NCBI GenBank assembly: GCA_002452295.1
Contig: DKEX01000135.1
Coordinates: forward strand, 4,145 to 16,440
Direction: 5' to 3'
DNA length: 12,296 nt
From: Firmicutes bacterium UBA6811
GTDB lineage: Bacteria > Bacillota > SHA-98 > UBA4971
This document shows positions 1 through 6,447 of the stretch, in pieces; within the stretch, counting starts at the first letter, position 1, and the number at the start of each line of letters is the position of its first letter. The position numbers were made by a program, and so were the translations under genes. The notes under the pieces are model-generated. The model saw nothing but the letters and a program-made list of their open reading frames with translations, ran no database searches and was not told the origin of the DNA.

Positions 1-25
1 TGACGCCTATGATATAATCGCTGTG

Positions 26-107
<82 letters not shown>

Positions 108-140
108 ACGTGTCTGCGTTCGTCGCTTGTTTGCGACATC

Positions 141-169
141 ATTATACCATGGGACACGTGTCCTAACAA
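141..169 (-). promoter_or_regulatory. Sigma-A-type promoter of tRNA-Leu, with a palindrome in its spacer
   Basis: The -10 box TATAAT (141-146) is a perfect match. A TTGTTA -35 box (164-169, 4 of 6) lies 17 bp upstream of it. Transcription would start near 134 and give a leader of about 27 bases before the tRNA. The spacer holds a perfect 12-bp palindrome, GGACACGTGTCC (152-163), which abuts the -35 box. The boxes and palindrome are read directly from the sequence; promoter activity is inferred. Confidence 0.75.
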
Positions 170-286
170 TGTATGCGCCGGATTCGAACGGCCGGCCCCG
201 CACGCGGCGCGGTACGCGCAATTCGACCCCGGCAACCCAGGGCAGCCCGGCCTCTGGCACAATAGCAGCGACTTGTGACAATCAGC

Positions 287-850
287 TTACCCACGCGCTT
301 TTCCGCAACCGCTGCCCTCGCGGCTATGCGCCTTCTCGCGTAGCAGCTCATGGACCCACCTGCCCACCGGATTTACGCCTCGCGCCAGGTAGTCGGCGTA
401 GTGGGCGTGGAGGCACTTGATGCCGCCCTTGCCAGGCTCGCCGAGCACCCCACCGACGCCGGAGTGCGCCACCACCTCGTACTCGCCCGTGTGGTCCCGG
501 GCCAGATGCGCCGCATCATCCCTGCCAAGCAGCGACAGCCGGAGGTCTGCATACGAGCGCGCGGCCTCGCGGTGAGCCTCCGCCGCCCCGGGATCGGCCG
601 CGAGCCTCTCCTGCAGCTTCCTGACGTGCCCTTGCGCCTCGAGCTCGGACACGGCGCGCACCGCGCCGGGGCATGTCAGCCAGAAGACCGTGGGGAATGG
701 CTCGAGCCCCGCCCGCCCGTCGGCGACCCCGCTCACGATCGGCCTCGTGACTATCGTCTCGGGCAGGCCCAGCGGGCACCGGGTCGCTACCCGGAGGAAC
801 CCCCTTGGCCTCCGCCCGATTTGTCTCGCCACAATCTCCTCGTCTCGCAT
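287..850 (-). CDS. DUF501 family protein
   Basis: This 187-residue protein carries the recognisable blocks of DUF501, a family of unknown biochemical function. They are ARQIGRRPRG near the N-terminus followed by TRCPLGLP, then PFPTVFWLTCPG (residues 51-62), a GHVRKLQERL helix, and CLHAHYADYLA with NPVG near the C-terminus. Cys25, Cys60 and the C-x-H-x-H group (146-150) are the kind of residues that could bind a metal or act in catalysis; that is inference. No signal peptide or membrane segment is visible. In Actinobacteria the family commonly sits beside ftsB/divIC and ppx, and here it follows divIC and yabR. The ATG start has a GGGAG ribosome site 12 bases upstream, which is rather distant. 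A terminator lies 44 bases before the start and no clear promoter lies between them, so expression may rely on read-through. Confidence 0.88.
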   Translation of the reverse strand: MRDEEIVARQIGRRPRGFLRVATRCPLGLPETIVTRPIVSGVADGRAGLEPFPTVFWLTCPGAVRAVSELEAQGHVRKLQERLAADPGAAEAHREAARSYADLRLSLLGRDDAAHLARDHTGEYEVVAHSGVGGVLGEPGKGGIKCLHAHYADYLARGVNPVGRWVHELLREKAHSREGSGCGKARG

Positions 851-893
851 AGCGCGCCAATGCTCCCTGGTCGGTCAGATCTACCCCGCTACG

Positions 894-922
894 AAAAAAG
901 CCGGTCGCACAAGCGCCCCGGC
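894..922 (-). terminator. Intrinsic terminator between yabR and the DUF501 gene
   Basis: In the minus-strand transcript the arms GCCGG and CCGGC (918-922 and 900-904) close a hairpin with an inner CGC/GCG stem around TTGT and a small asymmetric internal loop. Six T residues follow directly (894-899). This is the classical stem plus U-tract form. It lies about 150 bases after the yabR stop and 44 bases before the DUF501 start. It could end the yabR transcript or act as an attenuator for the DUF501 gene. Confidence 0.75.
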
Positions 923-1075
923 CTCTTCCCCCACTCTCCACCGCTGTTCGCCGCCATGTTATTGCCTTGATTCGTGGCGCGGCGGGCGCTTCACGTCGCC
1001 GTGGCGCCACCGTGTCAGTTTGCCCCCTGCCTCACACCCGCCCGGCGGCAAAGTTAGACCCCTCCAATAGCGGGG

Positions 1076-1483
1076 TCATGCCCCTCCAATACGCGAGAAA
1101 CGCGTGCCGCGCCCTCCGCGCTTGGAGTCCTGGCTCTTCTTGAGGTCCGACAGCCTCTCGTCGCTCTCCTTCATGAACCTCGAGAGCTTATCCTCGAAGG
1201 ACTGTCGCGCAGCCGGGTTTATCCTCCTGCCGCGCCCAGGGCGGTAACTCGGATCAGCCTGTTTGATGGATAGCCCGATCCGGCCGTTCTCAACGGCAAG
1301 GATCTTGACCCTTATTATGTCGTTTTCCTTCAGATAGTCCTTGATATCTCGTACGTATGTGTCGGCAACCTCAGAGATATGAACCAGCCCGGTCTGACCA
1401 CCGGCCAGTTCAACGAAGGCCCCGAAATGCGTGATCCCGGTCACGCGGCCCTCGACGATGCTGCCTACCTCGAGCGACGGCAT
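1076..1483 (-). CDS. yabR: S1 domain RNA-binding protein, YabR-like
   Basis: This small cytoplasmic protein (135 residues from the chosen start) begins with one S1 RNA-binding domain, about residues 3-75. The typical S1 pattern is visible: VGSIVEGRVTGITHFGAFVEL, then GLVHISEV, then DIIRVKIL and GRIGLSIKQ. A basic, hydrophilic tail rich in Arg, Lys and Ser follows. It matches the YabR/general stress protein 13 family, and its place after divIC is as in B. subtilis. The ATG at 1483 was chosen because GGGGGAG lies 10 bases upstream. Two in-frame ATG codons at 1519 and 1504 are upstream alternatives, but the ribosome site falls inside their reading. The gene has its own consensus promoter. Its exact RNA target is not known from the sequence. 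Confidence 0.92.
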   Translation of the reverse strand: MPSLEVGSIVEGRVTGITHFGAFVELAGGQTGLVHISEVADTYVRDIKDYLKENDIIRVKILAVENGRIGLSIKQADPSYRPGRGRRINPAARQSFEDKLSRFMKESDERLSDLKKSQDSKRGGRGTRFSRIGGA

Positions 1484-1543
1484 ACCTGGTGAACTCCCCC
1501 TCATGGCCCCTGGGCGCACAAAACATCACCCAGATTTTAGTTT

Positions 1544-1573
1544 ATTATACTTCCGCAACCCGCACCGTGTCAA
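1544..1573 (-). promoter_or_regulatory. Consensus sigma-A promoter of yabR
   Basis: Both hexamers are perfect: TTGACA (1568-1573) and TATAAT (1544-1549), separated by 18 bp. Transcription would start near 1537 and give a leader of about 50 bases. This is the best promoter match in the window and shows that yabR can be expressed apart from divIC. Confidence 0.9.
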
Positions 1574-1574
1574 T

Positions 1575-1602
1575 GTAAAGTAGACTGCGTAAAGTGGACT
1601 GC
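1575..1602. repeat. Tandem 14-bp direct repeat beside the yabR -35 box
   Basis: Two adjacent copies of GTAAAGTrGACTGC (1575-1588 and 1589-1602) differ at one base. They begin one base upstream of the yabR -35 box. The position and head-to-tail layout suit a regulator site. A TTGACG sequence at the far end, with TCTACT 17 bp further on, could also be a weaker second promoter. Confidence 0.8.
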
Positions 1603-1872
1603 GTCAACCATATTGCCCGCGAGTTACCATGCGAGACGCCGGATGAGAACCGGGCCTGACCTGTCATCGCCTGTGGCCGCGTCAAAGCATGCCCTGCCGT
1701 GCCGGACCCGGCCTGCCTCATGCATTCTATGCGCCCGCCCCGCCCAGGGTGCACATGGCCGGCGTTTTGCCTCACATGGACCATCGCCCGGGCCGCCGCG
1801 CCCGAGGTCGTCCCCGTCAGCCACGGCAACGCCGGGCTCCGGCGGCGAACATGGCTGCATGCACACTACAGT

Positions 1873-2334
1873 CTAGTCTCGTGCGCTGCCTGGGTTGGCC
1901 CCCGCCCTCTTTCTGACCCCCGGTGGAGCGTCCGGGTTTACAGGCTCAGCCACGATGAACGGCACCTCGCCCGGCTTGACGAGACCAAGTTGCTCGCGGG
2001 CGACCTTCTCAGCGTATTCGTCGCTCGAGATGTAGTCTATCTGCTTACGTAGCTCGTCACACCTGGCCTCCCAGACCCCGATCTCCCGCTCGACCACGGA
2101 GATCTGGTAGTTCACCCGCACAAGCTCGAGGTAGCCCCTCAGGTACAGGAACACCACGCCGAACATGAACAGGCCCAGGAGCACCCGCCGGACCGGCTTC
2201 CACGGCGACTGGCTTGTCTTATCTCGCGTGGCCAGAGCGACCATCCTCGCTTCCGGGGCGTGGTTCTGGTGCTGCATCCTTAGAAGATTTATATTCGACG
2301 CGCGCCAGCAAGATCCCTTCCTGCCTATCCTCAT
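1873..2334 (-). CDS. divIC: Septum formation initiator, DivIC/FtsB family
   Basis: This bitopic division protein has a basic cytoplasmic N-terminus, one membrane segment (about residues 50-69, VLLGLFMFGVVFLYL), then a short coiled coil (71-102). The conserved YAEKVAREQLGLVKPGEVPF block (107-126) follows, and the tail is rich in Pro and Gly. The family links DivIB and FtsL to the division machinery at the septum. The position after yabQ matches B. subtilis. The ATG at 2334 has GGAAGG eight bases upstream, but the first 19 codons are unusually A/T-rich at third positions. A start at 2277 or 2244 (MVALATRD, 123 residues, close to the usual length) is therefore a real alternative. The gap to yabQ is 28 bases. 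Confidence 0.93.
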   Translation of the reverse strand: MRIGRKGSCWRASNINLLRMQHQNHAPEARMVALATRDKTSQSPWKPVRRVLLGLFMFGVVFLYLRGYLELVRVNYQISVVEREIGVWEARCDELRKQIDYISSDEYAEKVAREQLGLVKPGEVPFIVAEPVNPDAPPGVRKRAGANPGSARD

Positions 2335-2362
2335 CCTCGTATCCTTCCGCCTGGCCCGCCCG

Positions 2363-2860
2363 CTACCCTTTTCTCCGGGGGCACAGCAGCCTCAGCGGCC
2401 CCAGGAGCAGCCCGGCCTCGAGCTTCGCCCTCCGGGCCGCCGCTGCTCTGCGCGCCCTGGCTGCCGTCTTCCGCGCTTTCACCGCCGCCCTCCGAAGCCT
2501 GAACGACGCCTCCCTTACTCCCAGCCTGGCCCGCCTCCGCACGCGACGGCCCGCTTCGACCACCGATACGGCGCCGCCTATCACCCGATGCCCCAGGACG
2601 GCCCTGTACCCGGCGAACCCCGCAAGGAACCCGAGGAACACGTAGAACCTCACTTCTCCCCAGCACGTGGCGAGCAGAAACGTGAACGCAACCGTCGTGG
2701 CGAACAGCGAGAAGCAGATGTCGCCGACTGCAGTGGCGACAGGCCCCAGCGCCAGCGCGGAGCGCGCCACGCGGTACAGGTCGAAGAACACGCCGACGAT
2801 GACGCCCGTCATCACCGTCACCAGAAGTGTGAACGCCTGGGACTCCACCGGCTCGATCAC
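2363..2860 (-). CDS. yabQ: Spore cortex protein YabQ
   Basis: This is an integral membrane protein of 165 residues, against 211 in B. subtilis. A first hydrophobic segment (about 10-27) ends in the family-typical GVFFDLYRV block. Two further segments follow at about 46-65 and 70-88. YabQ acts in the spore coat/cortex assembly pathway, in the mother-cell membrane around the forespore. The start is GTG, overlapping the yabP stop as GTGA, so the two are translationally coupled. The last third (about residues 100-150) is an Arg/Ala-rich helical tail dense in positive charge that may bind nucleic acid, phospholipid or polyanion; this is inference. Confidence 0.92.
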   Translation of the reverse strand: MIEPVESQAFTLLVTVMTGVIVGVFFDLYRVARSALALGPVATAVGDICFSLFATTVAFTFLLATCWGEVRFYVFLGFLAGFAGYRAVLGHRVIGGAVSVVEAGRRVRRRARLGVREASFRLRRAAVKARKTAARARRAAAARRAKLEAGLLLGPLRLLCPRRKG

Positions 2861-3147
2861 TTGAGCAGCCGCCCCAGGAAGCTCCTGGCCTTCTTACCCA
2901 TCTCCTCGGCGTACTCCAGGCCGGCCAGGTACCCTTCGATGGTGAGGTTCCCCTCGTCGAGGTTCAATTGCTTGATGTGGAACTCCCTGCCCCGCAGCAT
3001 GAGCATGCCTGCCGTGGTCTCGAGGACGACCTCCTGGTCGTCGAAGCTTTCCACGTTGTTGACGCCGTCCACGGTTATCGTCTCGCGCTCGGTGATGATC
3101 ACCCTGTGCTGCGACGATGCGGTGGCCCGCCTCTTCTCGTCGATCAT
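2857..3147 (-). CDS. yabP: Sporulation protein YabP
   Basis: This soluble protein of 96 residues has the YabP/YqfC beta-strand fold signature: HRVIITERETITVDGVNNVESFDD, then VVLETTAGMLMLRG, then LNLDEGNLTIEGYLAGLEY. YabP is needed for normal spore coat assembly and is made in the mother cell in B. subtilis. The ATG is preceded by GGGAGGGAG at 5 bases, a strong site. The gene heads a yabP-yabQ pair that overlaps by four bases. Upstream lies an intrinsic terminator and then mazG, so yabP probably needs its own promoter between 3148 and 3260. I could not find a convincing sigma-E match there. Confidence 0.94.
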   Translation of the reverse strand: MIDEKRRATASSQHRVIITERETITVDGVNNVESFDDQEVVLETTAGMLMLRGREFHIKQLNLDEGNLTIEGYLAGLEYAEEMGKKARSFLGRLLK

Positions 3148-3260
3148 CCGCGCTCCCTCCCAGGTCCGGGGCCTTGCCCTTCCCTCCGTCCTCCGGTCCG
3201 GGCTCCCCCGGTTTGCGTCGGTCCGGGCTTTTCCTGATGAATGCTTATGCCAGTCCCCGG

Positions 3261-3292
3261 AAAAAAAGACCTGCCTGCAGATGCAGGCAGTC
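3261..3292 (-). terminator. Intrinsic terminator after mazG
   Basis: The arms CTGCCTGCA and TGCAGGCAG (3282-3290 and 3271-3279) form a perfect 9-bp inverted repeat, extended by a further GA/TC pair across a one-base bulge. Seven T residues follow in the minus-strand transcript (3261-3267). It lies 50 bases beyond the mazG stop and about 115 bases before yabP. It would separate the housekeeping part of the cluster from the sporulation part. Confidence 0.88.
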
Positions 3293-3342
3293 CTCTCGTC
3301 GTCAGCCCCTGGTCGCCTCGCGGGCGTCGGTCCCTGTCAGGG

Positions 3343-4221
3343 TCAATGGCCCTCCGTCCCCGTCTCCGTCCCCGTGCCAGTCCCCGTCCCCGTCCCCGTC
3401 CCGCCCGGCGCCCTCTTCGCCTCCTCCCACAGGGAGTCCATCTCCTCCAGGCTCATGTCCTCTATGCGGCGGTTTGCCTCGTCCGCCCGCGCCTCGATGT
3501 GCTTGAACCGGAGGATGAACTTGTCCACGGTCCTGCCAAGGGAGATCTCCGGGTCCACCTTGAGGAACCTGGCCACGTTGACCAGCGCGAACAGCACATC
3601 GCCGACCTCCTCGGAGACCCTCGCCCTGTCCCCTGCCCTGCGCGCCTCCTCGAGCTCGTCCATCTCCTCGCGGACCTTCTCCAGCGCCCCGGTGACATCG
3701 GGCCAGTCAAACCCGACCCTCGACGCCTTCGCCTGGACCTTGACGGCCCTCATGAGGGCAGGCATGGCCCCGGCGATGTTGTCGAGGATGGACCCGGTCT
3801 CCTCCTCGTCGCCAGCCCTCTCCCTCTGCTTTATCCGTTCCCAGTTCCGCAGCACCGTCTTGCTGTCCTTCGCCTCGACATCACCGAACACGTGTGGGTG
3901 ACGCCGGACGAGCTTGCCTACGATCCCCCGGATGACGTCGCCAATATCGAACCTCCCGGACTCGCTCGCGATCTGGGAGTGGAACGCCACCTGGAGAAGC
4001 ACGTCCCCGAGCTCCTCGCAAAGCTCCTCATCATCGCGGTCGTCGATCGCCTGGACCACCTCGTAAGCCTCCTCGACCGCGCACGTCCGGAGGGACTCAT
4101 GCGTCTGCTTGCGGTCCCAGGGGCACCCGCCCTCGCCCCGGAGCCTCCGCATGATCTCGACAAGCGGGCCAAGAGAGTAGCGGTCTTCTGCGGACCTTAC
4201 TCCATCGTCGTTCTGGTTCAT
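3343..4221 (-). CDS. mazG: Nucleoside triphosphate pyrophosphohydrolase MazG
   Basis: This enzyme of 292 residues hydrolyses nucleoside triphosphates to the monophosphate and pyrophosphate. Two MazG domains are visible in tandem. The first has GGCPWDRKQTHESL (31-44) and the metal-binding EExxE (50-54) and ExxD (70-73). The second has EExxE (185-189) and ExxD (205-208). Length and layout resemble E. coli MazG (263). The neighbouring B. subtilis gene, yabN, adds an N-terminal tetrapyrrole-methylase domain that is absent here. The ATG at 4221 follows AGGAGGG at 5 bases; an in-frame ATG at 4311 is possible but has no such site. The C-terminus ends in a Gly-Thr repeat encoded by a hexanucleotide array. 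A terminator follows. Confidence 0.95.
   Translation of the reverse strand: MNQNDDGVRSAEDRYSLGPLVEIMRRLRGEGGCPWDRKQTHESLRTCAVEEAYEVVQAIDDRDDEELCEELGDVLLQVAFHSQIASESGRFDIGDVIRGIVGKLVRRHPHVFGDVEAKDSKTVLRNWERIKQRERAGDEEETGSILDNIAGAMPALMRAVKVQAKASRVGFDWPDVTGALEKVREEMDELEEARRAGDRARVSEEVGDVLFALVNVARFLKVDPEISLGRTVDKFILRFKHIEARADEANRRIEDMSLEEMDSLWEEAKRAPGGTGTGTGTGTGTETGTEGH
3355..3402. repeat. Hexanucleotide tandem repeat in the mazG 3' end
   Basis: Eight head-to-tail units of CGTCCC (GGGACG on the coding strand) run without a gap; five are perfect and three have one change each. They encode the alternating Gly-Thr tail of MazG. Because the unit is six bases, gain or loss of copies keeps the frame and changes only tail length. 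Confidence 0.9.
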
Positions 4222-4315
4222 GGAAGCCCTCCTCATCATCCAGCCATCCCTGCACGAGCGGCCCGGACCTACTACCAGGTCGATCGTCACGAGACCGTTG
4301 ACTTTCTTCACTGAC

Positions 4316-4359
4316 TGCCATGCGTTCTGGCATGTTCCCGGTGCTCGCGCTCCGGGGAC
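4316..4359. repeat. Two adjacent inverted repeats between yabM and mazG
   Basis: TGCCA/TGGCA (4316-4320 and 4328-4332, 7-base loop) is followed at once by GTTCCCGG/CCGGGGAC (4334-4341 and 4352-4359, one G-U wobble when read as plus-strand RNA). Neither is followed by a T tract on the minus strand, so they are not clear terminators. They may be RNA structures in the yabM-mazG spacer. Confidence 0.5.
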
Positions 4360-4423
4360 GGCGCCCCAGGCAGAGTCGGACGCCTCGACGGAATACGGTC
4401 CACAGGGATTTGCGAACCTGTCC

Positions 4424-6070
4424 CTAGTGCCTCAGCAGCCTCAGCTTCTCCAGGATCCTCGTCACCCTGCCGCCCCCCGGGAACACCTCGAGCTCGTGCC
4501 GCCCCACCACCCCGGAGAGCAGGAGCACCAGCCCGTAGACGGCGATGGCCACGCCTATCGCCGCCAGCGACCCCAGCGTGTTGCTGCCCGTCGCCCGATG
4601 CACCCCGCCATAAGTGGCCCTGGCGGCAAGCGCCATGACCGCGACACCGAGCGCCGGCTTCACCACGGTGCTCAGGACGTCGAGGCTGAGGCCCAGCATC
4701 CGCACCAGGGTAGCCATGTTCAGCAGGCCGGCCACGGCGAACGCCGCCACCGTGCCCAGGGCGGCGCCCCGGATGCCGTAGGCCGGCATGCCGGTGAGCA
4801 CGAAGCTCACCACCAGCTTGGCCACTGCCCCTTTCGCGAGGTTGCGCACGGGCACCGTCACTGCGCCGAGGCCCTGCAGGATCCCCGAGCTGATCTGCTG
4901 AAGGGCCAGGAAGACCGTGCCGAACGCGAGGGCGCGCAGCGGAACCTGCACCTCCGCAGGCCATCTCAGCATGAGCGAGAACTCCCTGGCAAATATGAAA
5001 AGCCCCACCGCCGATGGCAGGGCGAACAGGAACCCGAGCCTTATGGCCTCCTGCGCCCGCCCCGACAGCGTGCCCCTGTCGCCGCGCGCCAGCGCTTCCG
5101 AGATGGCCGGCACCGCGCTCGCCGCCACCGCCGCCGTGACCAGCGTGGGGAAATACATGAGCGGCTGGGCCATCCCGGTGAGCCGTCCGAAGAGCCTCGT
5201 GATCTCGTCCGGCGCGAACCCCGCCGCCGCCAGCCGCATCGGCACGATGGCTATATCGAGGAACTGCATAAGCGGCATTATGGCCGCAGCCAGGACTACC
5301 GGCAGCGAGAGATCGAAGATGCGCCTGGTGAGTGCCAGCGTGGAGCTCATGTAGTTCTCCGGGTCCCGCGACACCGCCCCCCTCTGGGCGACGGTGGCCC
5401 TGATCTGAGGCCACGTGACCTTCCACGACCCGGGAACGTGCTGAAGCCTGAAGTAAGTGACCAGCAACACGAGGAACCCCGCCGCTCCCCCGAGCACCGC
5501 GCCGAGGTTCGCGCCGGCTGCCGAGAACTCCACCCCGCGCGGCAGCAGAAGCCACGCGAGGCCGATCATCGCGGACACGCGCACGATCTGCTCTGTCACC
5601 TGCGAGAGCGCGCTCGGGCCCATGTTCTGCAGCCCCTGGAAGTACCCCCTGAAAGCCGAGGTGATCGACAGGATGAGCACCGCAGGCGACACAGCCTCGA
5701 TGGCGAGCGCCGCCCGCGCATCGCGCGCAACGTAAGTAGCGATGGGGCCCGCCCCGACGGCAAGGGCCGCGGAGAAGAAGGTGCCTGTAAGGACGAGGAT
5801 CGCCGTGGCAACCTTGAGGATTTTGAGGATGCCTGAGGGGTTGCTCCGCGCGGTCTGCTCGGCCACCAGCTTTGAGACGGCCACCGGGATACCGGCGGTC
5901 GAGACCACCAGAAACACCCCGTACACGGGGTAAGCCATCTGGTACAGGCCCACCCCCTCATCGCCGATGAGGGTCGGCAGGGCTATTCTGGCAACCGCTC
6001 CGAGGAACCTGTTGGCAAGCCCCGCGGCGGCGAGGATCGCCGCCCCCCTTATGAGAGACTTCCTTGTCAT
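4424..6070 (-). CDS. yabM: Polysaccharide/lipid exporter, SpoVB/YabM-like (MVF/MATE superfamily)
   Basis: This polytopic membrane protein of 548 residues has about 14 hydrophobic segments along its whole length. The family opening is visible as a short basic start (MTRKSLIRG), then a hydrophobic helix, NRFLGAVARIALPTLIGDEGVGLYQMAYPVY and AGIPVAVSKLVAE. The middle has RGYFQGLQNM and later a second repeat-like GILQGLGAVTVPVRN. Members move lipid-linked sugars across the membrane in cell wall, spore cortex or polysaccharide synthesis; the substrate here cannot be read. Position between spoVT and mazG fits B. subtilis yabM. The ATG at 6070 has GAGAGG nine bases upstream and overlaps the stop of a short leader ORF as ATGA. 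The frame stays open upstream to 6460, but that part is repeat-rich leader and contains the promoter. Confidence 0.93.
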   Translation of the reverse strand: MTRKSLIRGAAILAAAGLANRFLGAVARIALPTLIGDEGVGLYQMAYPVYGVFLVVSTAGIPVAVSKLVAEQTARSNPSGILKILKVATAILVLTGTFFSAALAVGAGPIATYVARDARAALAIEAVSPAVLILSITSAFRGYFQGLQNMGPSALSQVTEQIVRVSAMIGLAWLLLPRGVEFSAAGANLGAVLGGAAGFLVLLVTYFRLQHVPGSWKVTWPQIRATVAQRGAVSRDPENYMSSTLALTRRIFDLSLPVVLAAAIMPLMQFLDIAIVPMRLAAAGFAPDEITRLFGRLTGMAQPLMYFPTLVTAAVAASAVPAISEALARGDRGTLSGRAQEAIRLGFLFALPSAVGLFIFAREFSLMLRWPAEVQVPLRALAFGTVFLALQQISSGILQGLGAVTVPVRNLAKGAVAKLVVSFVLTGMPAYGIRGAALGTVAAFAVAGLLNMATLVRMLGLSLDVLSTVVKPALGVAVMALAARATYGGVHRATGSNTLGSLAAIGVAIAVYGLVLLLSGVVGRHELEVFPGGGRVTRILEKLRLLRH

Positions 6071-6111
6071 TTGTCCACGCCTCTCATGGCCCGGTTCGAG
6101 CCGGGTTCCAT
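6067..6111 (-). CDS. Candidate 14-residue leader ORF of yabM
   Basis: The ORF MEPGSNRAMRGVDK starts six bases after a strong ribosome site (GGGAGG, 6118-6123). Its TGA overlaps the yabM ATG as ATGA. Its ribosome site is better than that of yabM (GAGAGG at nine bases). A hairpin CCCGG-CTCGAA-CCGGG lies inside it, just ahead of the yabM site. The arrangement fits translational coupling. Whether the peptide is made is unknown, and chance cannot be excluded at this length. Confidence 0.4.
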   Translation of the reverse strand: MEPGSNRAMRGVDK

Positions 6112-6150
6112 GTTGCGCCTCCCACCAGCCCGGTTGCCACCGTCGACCGG

Positions 6151-6214
6151 CAAACAGACAGGCACGCAGGTAGGCAAGCAGGCCCGCTGCCCGGTTGGCT
6201 GGCTGGCCGAAGGA
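6151..6214. repeat. Degenerate tetranucleotide repeat in the yabM leader
   Basis: From 6151 the plus strand reads in steps of four as CAAA CAGA CAGG CACG CAGG TAGG CAAG CAGG, then drifts into CCCG CTGC CCGG TTGG CTGG CTGG. The consensus is CAGG. It lies in the untranslated leader of yabM, between its promoter and its leader ORF, where length changes would not break a coding frame. Confidence 0.65.
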
Positions 6215-6302
6215 GCTGGGCCGGCGGACCGACCCATCGGCCCACCGGCCGCCCGGCCGTGCGCCGGGTCCGGGCCCCGGCGGAGAGCAGATGCACGAGC
6301 CA

Positions 6303-6331
6303 ATTGTACTACAGGGGGCGCCAGCAGGCAA
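6303..6331 (-). promoter_or_regulatory. Sigma-A-type promoter of yabM
   Basis: TTGCCT (6326-6331, 4 of 6) and TACAAT (6303-6308, 5 of 6) are separated by exactly 17 bp. Transcription would start near 6296 and give a GC-rich leader of about 225 bases. It implies that yabM and mazG can be made without read-through from spoVT. Confidence 0.75.
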
Positions 6332-6414
6332 CACCCCCGCCGCGCCACGCGTCCGTCGCGCCGTCGCGCCACCACGGTCGATGCGGCCGCCGGAGCCTGC
6401 CCCCCACGACGCAA

Positions 6415-6447
6415 GCAGGCAGCAAGCCCCATCAGCTTGCTGCCTGC
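6415..6447. repeat. Perfect 12-bp inverted repeat in the spoVT-yabM gap
   Basis: GCAGGCAGCAAG (6415-6426) and CTTGCTGCCTGC (6436-6447) are perfect complements around a 9-base loop. There is no T tract on either side, so it is not a standard terminator. It could be an RNA stability or processing element, or a protein site, about 85 bases upstream of the yabM promoter. Confidence 0.8.

Larger units (their letters stand above)
1484..1872. other. Non-coding gap between divIC and yabR
   Basis: The yabR-proximal 120 bases hold the yabR leader, promoter and tandem repeat. The remaining 270 bases (about 1603-1872) are GC-rich with scattered short inverted repeats such as GCCGG-GT-CCGGC. No ORF with a recognisable product, no tRNA and no hairpin with a U-tract was seen there. 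Minus-strand ORFs can be drawn across it, but they run through the promoter and lack a recognisable fold. Confidence 0.6.

Noticed and set aside
13..18. TATAAT on the plus strand at the left edge
   Set aside because: No -35 region is available inside the window and it would only drive transcription antisense to the tRNA.
1057..1077. GACCCC/GGGGTC hairpin over the yabR stop codon as a terminator
   Set aside because: The stem is only six pairs and lacks a T tract; the stronger hairpin at 894-922 is the better candidate.
1545..1829. Minus-strand 94-codon ORF between divIC and yabR
   Set aside because: Its end overlaps the perfect yabR promoter and tandem repeat, and its sequence shows no fold or family pattern.
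3240..3260. CATAAGCAT as the -10 of a sigma-E or sigma-K promoter for yabP
   Set aside because: No matching -35 element lies at the right distance, where the terminator T tract sits.
3355..3402. Possible CRISPR-like array
   Set aside because: The units are 6 bp and contiguous with no spacers, inside the mazG coding region.
2165..3901. Long plus-strand open frame opposite divIC, yabQ, yabP and mazG
   Set aside because: It runs antisense across four recognisable genes, is rich in Pro/Arg/Ser, and matches no family; open antisense frames are expected at this GC content.
4220..5836. Long plus-strand open frame opposite yabM
   Set aside because: It is composed mainly of Arg, His, Pro and Glu and mirrors the codons of a clear membrane-protein gene; no domain is visible.
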